11,044 nucleotides of DNA from an uncultured Clostridium sp. (GTDB lineage: Bacteria; Bacillota; Clostridia; TANB77; CAG-508), in the NCBI GenBank assembly GCA_900555075.1, contig USJO01000035.1, positions 1-11,044 on the forward strand, in the 5' to 3' direction. Each line of letters opens with the position of its first letter. Within the stretch, counting starts at the first letter, position 1. Made by a program: the position numbers and the translations under genes. Positions 7,136 through 11,044 of the stretch are shown piece by piece. The notes beneath the pieces were generated by a model. It was not told the origin of the DNA, searched no databases, and was given only the letters and a program-made list of their open reading frames with translations.

Positions 7136-7946
7136 TTATTTTATATCAATAGCTCCGATACCACCTTCTATTTCTATATAAGTGTCTCCTTCTCCATATT
7201 TTATATTCTCTGATACTTCTTTTCCTGCTAGTGAAATTGAACCGATTCCTTTATTTGCTCTTATTGTATAATTTTCTATTCCATCTGTTAAGTTTATATC
7301 TAATTCTCCTACTCCTGCATCTATATCATTTTTTCCTGATAATTTTGCATTTAGTATAAATTTTCCAACACCTACGTCTAAGTCTAGGTTTTTTATTGAA
7401 CTTGATAAAATTTCAACTTTTCCTGCTCCGCTATCTATTTTAGCTTCTTCTGTAACATTTAGGTGCTTCATTTTTACCTCTCCTGCACCAATGTCAAATG
7501 ATATCTTTTTTGTTTCCAATTTCTCTATTGTTACATTCCCCGCTCCTGTATCAATTTCTACTGTTTCAAACATCATTTCTTTAGGTATGTATATAATTAA
7601 ATCATTGTCATTTTTTGTTGAAAACCATTTATGTTTTTCTTTTATTACCAATTGGTTAGAATTTTGTTTGCAAGCAATTTGTGGATTGTTAGTTTCTATT
7701 TTAAAATTTGCTCCTGTTTTTATTGTTAGGTTTGTAATTTTCACATCTATATTTAATGTTGCAATTTTTTCATTATCTATGTTTGTTGTTATTTCTTCTA
7801 AGTAACTTGTATCTTTTGAATTTTTTAGTCCTAGTGTCCCGTCCTATTATGTATATAGAATATACAATCGCACCTATTATATTTACAATTATAGTTATTG
7901 CTAATATAATTGCAAAATATTTTATAATTTTCTGTGCTGTTGTCAT
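7136..7946 (-). CDS. LiaG-like DUF4097 membrane-anchored protein, interrupted by one +1 frameshift at CGG
   Basis: The start ATG 7944-7946 overlaps the stop of the LiaF-like gene (ATGA), with GGAGGTG at 7957-7963, so translation is coupled. The first 35 residues (MTTAQKIIKYFAIILAITII...YSIYIIG) form one membrane helix. Frame zero then meets CGG and ends after 57 residues. Skipping the C at 7841 continues GTLGLKNSKDTSYLEE and joins, without any stop, a 234-residue segment rich in repeated D-x-G-[AV]-G turns (DTGAGNVTIE, DIGAGEVKMK, DSGAGKVEIL, DVGVGKFIL, DAGVGELDI), the DUF4097 beta-repeat domain. The whole protein has 269 residues: one N-terminal anchor plus an outer beta domain, as in LiaG of the Bacillus Lia envelope-stress system. 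The beta domain alone has a possible GTG at 7742-7744 but no ribosome site and a TAG just upstream in its frame. Role in envelope-stress sensing is inferred from the LiaF neighbour. Confidence 0.8.
7838..7841 (-). other. Candidate +1 frameshift site GGA-C-GGG in the LiaG-like gene
   Basis: The coding strand reads ATA ATA GGA CGG GAC ACT AGG. Skipping the C gives GGA GGG ACA CTA GGA and connects the membrane anchor to the DUF4097 domain. The downstream frame has a stop two codons before the site, so the join must occur at or very near CGG. Confidence 0.65.
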
Positions 7947-8626
7947 TTTATTTCAACACCTCCAAACAAGGTCATACTTTTTACATATATAGTATGAGAA
8001 TTTTCTTTGTTCTCGCAAATTGATTTATCTGTAACTCCTCCAAATATTGGTGTTGATTTAACTTTCACTTTGACATTTGATGGCACATATATTTCAACTC
8101 CACCAAATATGGCTGTTGCATTTATAATGATGTCCTCTGCGATAATTGCATTTCTTAAATCGCACTTTGTTCCACCAAATATGGCTGTTAAATCTGCTCC
8201 TTTAAATTCTTCATTATCGAATTTAATATTTTGACTTGAAAATGTTGCACAGTATACATTATCATAACTCTTACTTTCATTTAGTTTTTTTATTTCTTTG
8301 TTTACTTTACCTCCAAGTGCATCTTTAAATATAATTGAAATTCCAATTATTATTAATATTGCTGGAAATAATAACTGCCATATAATATCAAAGTTTATAA
8401 TTCCTTGACAAGATAATAATAATGCTACTCCTATTAGTATTCCTATTATATTGCCAGTTTTATCACTTTCTTTAAATAAGTCTATAAAACACGGTACTAT
8501 AATAAATAAAGTCCACCATCCATCGAAAAATATGTTAATATCTGTAATACCTGTAGCATTAAGCCCCCATATTAAACCGACTATAATAAGTACTATTCCC
8601 CATAAAATATTTCTAAATTTTTTCAT
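7943..8626 (-). CDS. LiaF-like envelope-stress membrane protein
   Basis: This 227-residue protein begins with four membrane helices (about residues 8-25, 37-51, 58-77 and 80-100), the small-membrane-domain arrangement of LiaI/LiaF-type proteins. It ends with a beta-rich domain (about 125-227) marked by four IFGG/LFGG turns (AIFGGTKCDLR, AIFGGVEIYVPSN, PIFGGVTDK, LFGGVEIK), typical of the C-terminal LiaF (YvqF) domain. In Bacillus, LiaF holds the LiaRS two-component system inactive in the absence of cell-wall stress; no LiaRS pair is in this window, so that role is only inferred. The start ATG 8624-8626 follows a GGGGGA ribosome site. It is coupled by an ATGA overlap to the LiaG-like gene. The ribosome site lies in ACGGGGG, the same A-C-GG string as the frameshift sites. 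Confidence 0.85.
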   Translation of the reverse strand: MKKFRNILWGIVLIIVGLIWGLNATGITDINIFFDGWWTLFIIVPCFIDLFKESDKTGNIIGILIGVALLLSCQGIINFDIIWQLLFPAILIIIGISIIFKDALGGKVNKEIKKLNESKSYDNVYCATFSSQNIKFDNEEFKGADLTAIFGGTKCDLRNAIIAEDIIINATAIFGGVEIYVPSNVKVKVKSTPIFGGVTDKSICENKENSHTIYVKSMTLFGGVEIK

Positions 8627-8646
8627 TTAATCATCCCCCGTTTAAT

Positions 8647-8675
8647 ATATTATCACAAAAGCAAATAATTATCAA
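8647..8675 (-). promoter_or_regulatory. Promoter upstream of the LiaF-like gene
   Basis: On the minus strand TTGATA (8670-8675) lies 17 bases from TAATAT (8647-8652), which has a TGA extension. It would give an internal start 3' of the 60-aa gene. Confidence 0.6.
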
Positions 8676-8697
8676 ATTATTTTTTAACTTTGATAAT
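8668..8697. repeat. Inverted repeat at the end of the 60-aa gene
   Basis: ATTATCAAA (8668-8676) and TTTGATAAT (8689-8697) form 9-base arms around a 12-base spacer. The dyad overlaps the -35 of the LiaF promoter and the stop codon of the 60-aa gene, so it may be an operator or a weak terminator. Confidence 0.45.
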
Positions 8698-8867
8698 CAA
8701 TTTGTTCTTGTGTAAATCTATTGTTTACTTTTGCACAGTGTAACAGTGTTTTTATATTTTCCCATTTCATAGTTCTACATCTTCCGTTGAGCAGATTCTT
8801 CCAAATATCCTGTTATTTCTTCAAATATATAGAATGGTATATTAAAATCTTCATTTATTTTTTCCAT
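8684..8867 (-). CDS. 60-aa protein of unknown function, interrupted by one +1 frameshift at CGG
   Basis: Frame zero from ATG 8865-8867 reads MEKINEDFNIPFYIFEEITG, continues YLEESAQ, then CGG, and stops at TAG three codons later. Skipping the C at 8786 continues GRCRTMKWENIKTLLHCAKVNNRFTQEQIDYQS to TAA at 8684-8686, a 60-residue protein. The second half (MKWENIKTLLxxAKVNNRxTxEQ) resembles a helical small protein I believe recurs in Clostridia, though I cannot name it. It has an AAAGG ribosome site about 11 bases upstream and a good promoter at 8894-8922. It is the first gene before the LiaF/LiaG-like genes and hppA and is divergent from a small Xre regulator. No membrane segment is seen. Neither half alone looks like a complete gene, so the case rests on the same CGG rule as the other sites. 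Confidence 0.65.
8783..8786 (-). other. Candidate +1 frameshift site CAA-C-GGA in the 60-aa gene
   Basis: The coding strand reads GCT CAA CGG AAG ATG TAG. Skipping the C gives CAA GGA AGA TGT AGA ACT ATG and stays open for 33 more codons. This site was found by searching for the CGG pattern seen at the other four. Confidence 0.5.
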
Positions 8868-8893
8868 TTTTTTGCAAACCTTTCAATATATAA

Positions 8894-8922
8894 ATAATAC
8901 TATAAAAGTTGGCGATTATCAA
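8894..8922 (-). promoter_or_regulatory. Promoter of the 60-aa gene and downstream operon
   Basis: TTGATA (8917-8922) and TATTAT (8894-8899) on the minus strand are separated by 17 bases. An imperfect dyad GTTG-8 bases-CAAC (8909-8924) overlaps the -35 and could bind the divergent Xre protein. Confidence 0.7.
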
Positions 8923-8943
8923 CAAGTTAAAATCATTTATTTG

Positions 8944-8956
8944 TTAGAATTTCTAA
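8944..8956. promoter_or_regulatory. Palindrome upstream of the Xre gene, possible operator
   Basis: TTAGAA-T-TTCTAA is a perfect 13-base dyad about 35 bases before the Xre start, in the divergent control region. Autoregulation through it is an inference from position. Confidence 0.4.
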
Positions 8957-8990
8957 TATAGGAAATACTGAAAATAAAGGGGTTTTTAAA

Positions 8991-9230
8991 ATGGATTTAT
9001 CACAAGCAATTAGAATAAGAATTGAAAATTTAATAGCAGAAAATAAACTAAATGTATCAAAACTTTGTACAATGGCAGGAATATCAAGAGCAACATTGTC
9101 AAAATTCTTGTCAGGGCAAAGAAAGTATTTAAGAATAGATATAATAGAATATATTTGTGAAGGTTTAAATATGCAATTAAAAGATTTTTTTGATGATAAA
9201 ATTTTTGAAAATATAGAAATGGAAGATTAA
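8991..9230 (+). CDS. Small Xre-family (Cro/C1-type) transcriptional regulator
   Basis: This 79-residue protein consists almost entirely of one helix-turn-helix domain: IRIRIENLIAENKLNVSKLC (scaffold helix and start of helix 2), AGISRATLSKFLSGQRKYL (recognition helix, about residues 29-47), then IDIIEYICEGLNMQLKDFF and a short acidic tail. No effector or membrane domain is present. GGGG at 8979-8982 serves as a weak ribosome site with 8-base spacing. It is transcribed away from the 60-aa/LiaF/LiaG/hppA operon, with two palindromic elements between, so it probably controls that operon and itself. Its natural ligand is unknown. No in-frame CGG codon. Confidence 0.85.
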   Translation: MDLSQAIRIRIENLIAENKLNVSKLCTMAGISRATLSKFLSGQRKYLRIDIIEYICEGLNMQLKDFFDDKIFENIEMED

Positions 9231-9235
9231 AAGAT

Positions 9236-9260
9236 ATTAAAAATTTATAAATTTTTTAAT
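9236..9260 (+). terminator. Weak AT-only hairpin after the Xre gene
   Basis: ATTAAAAATTTAT and ATAAATTTTTTAAT can fold into an A/T-only stem just after the stop codon. It may terminate poorly. The rest of 9261-9293 is AT-rich with nothing recognisable. Confidence 0.25.
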
Positions 9261-9293
9261 ATAAAATAATTTTAAAAACTTTTGTTTGTTCGC

Positions 9294-9322
9294 TTGTTTT
9301 TTACTGAAAAATAGTGTATAGT
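9294..9322 (+). promoter_or_regulatory. Promoter of the small membrane peptide
   Basis: TTGTTT (9294-9299) and TATAGT (9317-9322) are 17 bases apart. Transcription near 9329 gives a leader of about 75 bases. Confidence 0.65.
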
Positions 9323-9369
9323 ACTTATATATGAAATGAGTCATAGTGGATGTGTGTGTTGCCTTCATC

Positions 9370-9399
9370 CTTGATTTCTAATCAAGAGTTTGGAGGTGA
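9370..9399 (+). promoter_or_regulatory. Leader hairpin and unusually strong ribosome site of the toxin-like peptide
   Basis: CTTGATT (9370-9376) and AATCAAG (9380-9386) form a perfect 7-bp stem with a UCU loop. Six bases later GGAGGTGA (9392-9399) is fully complementary to the 16S rRNA tail. A stem next to so strong a site is typical of translationally restrained type I toxin messages. Confidence 0.5.
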
Positions 9400-9403
9400 G
9401 GCT

Positions 9404-9514
9404 ATGTTAGAGATAATTACATTGTTTTTTATTGCGTTTATGCTATCTATAACTTTAAATTTAGCCTTGCTATGTATTTTATACATACAATGGGTTAATA
9501 AACAGATAAAATAA
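9404..9514 (+). CDS. 36-aa hydrophobic peptide, candidate type I toxin (holin-like)
   Basis: The peptide starts MLEIITLFFIAFMLSITLNL, continues ALLCILYIQW and ends VNKQIK: one membrane helix of about 25 residues with a short basic C-terminus, the layout of Fst/holin-like type I toxins. The start ATG sits 4 bases after GGAGGTGA, preceded by a stable leader hairpin. It has its own promoter and ends at a hairpin that also terminates a convergent RNA. I do not recognise a named family by sequence; the toxin call rests on size, topology and locus layout. An alternative is a small membrane regulator or a phage holin-like remnant. Confidence 0.65.
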   Translation: MLEIITLFFIAFMLSITLNLALLCILYIQWVNKQIK

Positions 9515-9598
9515 AAATACTACACATTTGCTTGGCAGAGCATATGTAGTATTTTCAATTTCATTTTGGCAACCGCATATCTGCGATTTCATTTCCTA
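9505..9598 (-). ncRNA. Putative convergent antisense RNA to the toxin message
   Basis: A strong minus-strand promoter (9604-9632) would start an RNA near 9597 that runs into the hairpin at 9514-9555 and ends in a U-rich stretch near 9505. It contains a CGCA/TGCG hairpin (9574-9585) and overlaps the 3' end of the toxin message. A short GAAAUC stretch could pair with GAUUUC in the leader hairpin loop region (9373-9378). This is the arrangement of Fst/RNAI-RNAII type loci; regulation is inferred. Confidence 0.5.
9514..9555. terminator. Bidirectional terminator shared by toxin message and convergent RNA
   Basis: AAAATACTACA (9514-9524) pairs with TGTAGTATTTT (9545-9555), with an inner TGCT/AGCA stem. 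T-rich ends follow on both strands (better on the minus strand). Confidence 0.75.
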
Positions 9599-9603
9599 TA
9601 TTT

Positions 9604-9632
9604 ATTATAATCATTTTTATAAAAAAAGTCAA
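9604..9632 (-). promoter_or_regulatory. Near-consensus promoter of the convergent small RNA
   Basis: On the minus strand TTGACT (9627-9632) and perfect TATAAT (9604-9609) are exactly 17 bases apart. No ORF with a usable ribosome site follows, supporting an RNA product. Confidence 0.75.
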
Positions 9633-9660
9633 TAATTCTATTATTTTTTTAATAATCCTT

Positions 9661-9885
9661 TTATTCAAAACCATATTTTTTATCATTATGTGCCAATTTT
9701 TTATTTCTATATTGTTTCAAAAATACTTTTATATTATTGTTTTGATTTAAATCATTCTTTAGTTTTGCAATTTTAATATTTATATCATTGTTATTAAAAT
9801 ATATTCTCTTTCTTTTATTAGTCCCCCATTCTTTCACATAATAATAATTTTTTTCTTTAAAAAAATCTTTATTTGTATTATACAT
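9661..9885 (-). CDS. 74-aa hypothetical protein, probable HEPN-like fragment
   Basis: The sequence is lysine- and asparagine-rich and begins MYNTNKDFFKEKNYYYVKEW. Its end, KVFLKQYRNKKLAHNDKK, contains R-N-K-K-L-A-H, the R-x(4-6)-H type motif of HEPN domains such as the AbiU2 group of phage-defence proteins, preceded by a helix with the IAKLKNDL pattern. In that group the motif sits inside a longer protein, so a 74-residue ORF ending soon after it is probably a remnant. There is no ribosome site before the ATG and no clear promoter. It lies at the edge of a mobile-element junction. Alternatively it is a chance ORF in AT-rich DNA. Confidence 0.35.
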   Translation of the reverse strand: MYNTNKDFFKEKNYYYVKEWGTNKRKRIYFNNNDINIKIAKLKNDLNQNNNIKVFLKQYRNKKLAHNDKKYGFE

Positions 9886-9909
9886 TTTTAATATATCATT
9901 TAACTAATA

Positions 9910-9939
9910 AAGGAACTTAATATTTCTACTAAGTTCCTT
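9910..9939. terminator. Hairpin at the edge of the element junction
   Basis: AAGGAACTTA (9910-9919) pairs perfectly with TAAGTTCCTT (9930-9939). On the minus strand the stem runs into TTTATT, so it may end minus-strand transcripts. Confidence 0.5.
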
Positions 9940-10012
9940 CTCTTACTTCTATATAGGTATGTATAATATGAAACCACCTATATAACATATTGGAGTTCGT
10001 ATGACTCCAGAC

Positions 10013-10031
10013 TGGTGGCTCGAAGTGGAAT
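10013..10031. repeat. Direct repeat of a tRNA 3' end (copy 1)
   Basis: TGGTGGCTCGAAGTGGAAT is identical to 10155-10173, 142 bases away. On the minus strand it is the last 19 bases of a tRNA including CCA. A third, inverted piece (CGATTCCACTT, 10103-10113) lies between. Stacked tRNA ends like this mark successive integration events. Confidence 0.7.
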
Positions 10032-10048
10032 ACGGCAAGCCGCGTCCT

Positions 10049-10073
10049 AAAAACAGTCCACTGGACTGTTTTT
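10049..10073. terminator. Bidirectional terminator-like hairpin
   Basis: AAAAACAGTCCA (10049-10060) is the reverse complement of TGGACTGTTTTT (10062-10073), giving a stem with T-runs on both strands. Confidence 0.65.
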
Positions 10074-10132
10074 GCCTTCTCTTCGTTCAGGCACGTCCTT
10101 TTCGATTCCACTTTTAGAGTTCAAGCCACAAA

Positions 10133-10152
10133 AAAAAGACTAGCGTCTTTTT
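10133..10152. terminator. Short terminator next to the tRNA fragment
   Basis: AAAAAGAC (10133-10140) and GTCTTTTT (10145-10152) form a perfect stem around TAGC. On the minus strand it follows the tRNA CCA end directly, as a tRNA terminator would. Confidence 0.65.
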
Positions 10153-10154
10153 GT

Positions 10155-10201
10155 TGGTGGCTCGAAGTGGAATCGAACCACTGACACGGGGATTTTCAGT
10201 C
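10155..10201 (-). pseudogene. tRNA-Phe 3' fragment, probable integration (att) site
   Basis: Read on the minus strand, 47 bases run from an anticodon loop CTGAAAA (anticodon GAA, Phe) through TCCCC, variable loop GTGTC, a perfect T-arm (AGTGG TTCGATT CCACT), acceptor TCGAGCC, discriminator A and CCA. The 5' side of the anticodon stem does not match (AAAGA instead of GGGGA) and no D-arm or 5' acceptor follows upstream, so the tRNA is incomplete. A tRNA 3' end beginning at the anticodon loop is a common crossover product of tyrosine-recombinase elements. No integrase gene is visible in the window. The stretch 10202-10285 shows nothing recognisable. Confidence 0.75.
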
Positions 10202-10285
10202 TTTTCTTGTAAATGCTTGTAGTTGTTATGTATGTGGCTATGTGTGTGTATATTATTACTGTTTGACACATCTTTTGACACACCA

Positions 10286-10417
10286 CTAATCTTTGTTCAC
10301 TATTTTCTTAATATCATTTTCTGTTATATTATTGTCTTGTAGTATCTTTAATATCAAACTAATAAATCTTTCACTTTTTCCTTTTAATTTTAAATATTTT
10401 TCTACATTATTTCCCAT
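10286..10417 (-). CDS. 43-aa hypothetical protein
   Basis: The ORF reads MGNNVEKYLKLKGKSERFIS, then LILKILQDNNITENDIKKIVNKD and TAG at 10286-10288. It is charged and probably all-helical, with no membrane segment. GAGGAG lies 9 bases before the ATG, and a near-consensus promoter at 10464-10491 with a 14-base palindrome in the leader supports real expression. It is transcribed divergently from the Xre/Spo0E-like gene at 10662, so the pair may form a small regulatory module of the inserted element. I do not recognise a family. Confidence 0.55.
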   Translation of the reverse strand: MGNNVEKYLKLKGKSERFISLILKILQDNNITENDIKKIVNKD

Positions 10418-10437
10418 ATATTTTTTCTCCTCATCAG

Positions 10438-10451
10438 AGAAACGCGTTTCT
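10438..10451. promoter_or_regulatory. Perfect 14-base palindrome, likely operator or leader hairpin
   Basis: AGAAACGCGTTTCT is its own reverse complement. It lies just downstream of the minus-strand -10 and before the ribosome site of the 43-aa gene, a position suited to repression, perhaps by the divergent Xre protein. Confidence 0.55.
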
Positions 10452-10463
10452 TAATTTGTCTTA

Positions 10464-10491
10464 ATTATACAGCAGAATTTGCAGTTGTCAA
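10464..10491 (-). promoter_or_regulatory. Promoter of the 43-aa gene
   Basis: Perfect TTGACA (10486-10491) and TATAAT (10464-10469) on the minus strand, 16 bases apart. Confidence 0.85.
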
Positions 10492-10497
10492 GAAAAA

Positions 10498-10543
10498 GTT
10501 TTCGACATTTCGTTTACATAAGTTGTTTTTGAGTTTTTCGACA
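10498..10543. repeat. Direct repeats TTTTCGACA in the divergent control region
   Basis: TTTTCGACA occurs at 10499-10507 and 10535-10543, 36 bases apart (between three and four helical turns), between the two divergent genes. Possible regulator binding sites. The stretch 10561-10600 is richer in G+C than its surroundings, with no gene recognised. Confidence 0.4.
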
Positions 10544-10623
10544 AATTAACAATTGAGTATTAGCAATGCTTACAGCCAAGCGATATGGCACTGGGAGTTC
10601 CATATTTATTTTTTAGAATATTT

Positions 10624-10632
10624 TGTTATAAT
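10624..10632 (+). promoter_or_regulatory. Extended -10 promoter of the Xre/Spo0E-like gene
   Basis: TGTTATAAT contains a perfect TATAAT at 10627-10632 with the TG extension, 30 bases before the start codon. No good -35 is seen. Confidence 0.6.
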
Positions 10633-10661
10633 TTATACATACTAACTACAGGAGTAATAAT

Positions 10662-10982
10662 ATGCATATATTCGTAATTAAAATGTTGAGAATAAACAAG
10701 AACATAACTTTATATAAATTAAGTAAAGATACTAATTTGTCGAGGACTTATTTAAGAAATCTGGAGAATAATAAAACATTTAACCCAACATTGCGAGTTT
10801 TAGAAAAAATTGCTAATGCTTTAGATGTTAATATTAAGCAACTATTTTATTCACTAGATGAAATAGATAATTTAAAAGAAGAAATGTACAAGAGAATAGA
10901 CCTGTACGGAATTAATAGTAAGGAAGTCATGGAAGTTTCTCAAATTATTGATTTGCTAATAAATGTTAAGTTAAAAAGCTAG
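10662..10982 (+). CDS. Xre-type regulator with a C-terminal Spo0E-like segment
   Basis: Residues about 8-62 form a Cro/C1-type helix-turn-helix: MLRINKNITLYKLSKDTNLS, RTYLRNLENNKTFNPTLRVL and ANALDVNIKQLF. Residues about 70-103 (LKEEMYKRIDLYGINSKEVM, then EVSQIIDLLI) match the two-helix Spo0E-like pattern, with SQIID replacing the usual SQELD and the key Asp kept. Spo0E proteins dephosphorylate Spo0A~P and delay sporulation; here the module is fused to a DNA-binding domain, so it may link element control to Spo0A, or the motif may be only structural. The start ATG has AGGAG at 10650-10654. It is 106 residues, divergent from the 43-aa gene and next to the tRNA junction. No in-frame CGG. Confidence 0.8.
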   Translation: MHIFVIKMLRINKNITLYKLSKDTNLSRTYLRNLENNKTFNPTLRVLEKIANALDVNIKQLFYSLDEIDNLKEEMYKRIDLYGINSKEVMEVSQIIDLLINVKLKS

Positions 10983-11002
10983 CTACATCTCTGTAACTAG
11001 CT
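10977..11002 (-). terminator. Terminator for a gene entering from the right
   Basis: AGCTAGCTACA (10977-10987) and TGTAACTAGCT (10992-11002) pair with one mismatch. The minus strand has TTTTT directly after the stem, so it mainly serves the minus-strand gene ending at 11015, while overlapping the stop codon of the plus-strand regulator. Confidence 0.65.
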
Positions 11003-11014
11003 CTCCCCTTATTT

Positions 11015-11044
11015 TTAGACTACTTTTTTTATTTCATCTGTTTT
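11015..11044 (-). CDS. C-terminal end of a gene cut by the window edge
   Basis: Nine codons (KTDEIKKVV) and TAA at 11015-11017 are open to the right edge, and a terminator hairpin follows 12 bases later on the same strand. Too short to identify. Confidence 0.4.
   Translation of the reverse strand, partial: KTDEIKKVV

Noticed and set aside
7136..7744. The DUF4097 domain as an independent gene starting at GTG 7742-7744
   Set aside because: No ribosome site precedes it, and the open frame extends upstream exactly to the CGG junction with a coupled, well-started membrane anchor.
359..8786. Simple homopolymer slippage or ordinary pseudogene decay as the cause of all frameshifts
   Set aside because: None of the five sites is in a homopolymer run, all involve the same base in the same codon context, and no other lesions occur in these genes. 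A systematic base-calling error in AGG contexts is not ruled out and is kept as the main alternative.
9479..9592. A 37-residue minus-strand ORF starting MKSQICGCQNE antisense to the toxin-like peptide
   Set aside because: It crosses the shared terminator, and the promoter places its ATG only a few bases from the RNA 5' end with no properly spaced ribosome site; an antisense RNA explains the promoter better.
9929..10111. A 60-residue minus-strand ORF starting MESKRTCLNEEKAK
   Set aside because: It reads through the tRNA-end repeat and a terminator hairpin, has no ribosome site, and its composition follows the repeats; such ORFs are chance translations of tRNA flanks.

Overview
The window comes from a strongly AT-rich, Gram-positive-type genome, most likely an uncultured member of the Clostridia. 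The signs are near-consensus TTGACA/TATAAT promoters, AGGAGG ribosome binding sites, a Spo0E-type phosphatase motif, a membrane pyrophosphatase, and a LiaF/LiaG-like envelope pair.

Layout: (1) 20-1797, minus strand: folD then dprA. (2) 1954-2933, plus strand: a small CxxC zinc-ribbon-like protein with a TTG start and a YhhN-family membrane protein, each with its own promoter and terminator. (3) 3081-5035, plus strand: uvrB with a possible LexA box. (4) 8867-5083, minus strand: a probable operon of a 60-aa protein, a LiaF-like membrane protein, a LiaG-like DUF4097 protein and the membrane pyrophosphatase HppA, divergent from a small Xre regulator at 8991. (5) 9294-9632: a candidate type I toxin-antitoxin locus, with a 36-aa membrane peptide and a convergent small RNA sharing a two-way terminator. 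(6) 9661-11044: a decayed mobile-element junction with a HEPN-like fragment, a tRNA-Phe 3' end used like an att site, repeated tRNA ends, a 43-aa ORF with its own promoter and palindrome, and a divergent Xre protein ending in a Spo0E-like segment.

The most remarkable observation concerns translation. Four genes (dprA, uvrB, the LiaG-like gene and the 60-aa gene) are interrupted by five +1 frameshifts. All five fall at an in-frame CGG codon that follows a codon ending in A. Skipping the C restores the protein and reads the next three bases as glycine (GGN). The restored products have family-typical length or continuity: UvrB 650 aa with an intact P-loop, DprA 294 aa, and a LiaG-like protein whose membrane anchor is rejoined to its outer domain. 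The other chromosomal genes here contain no in-frame CGG at all. The only CGG codons that must be read in frame are three in the zinc-ribbon and YhhN genes. This fits a genome in which CGG is unassigned or poorly decoded and triggers +1 slippage onto a glycine codon, comparable to the AGGY slips reported for Perkinsus mitochondria. A systematic sequencing error inserting C into AGG is the main competing explanation.
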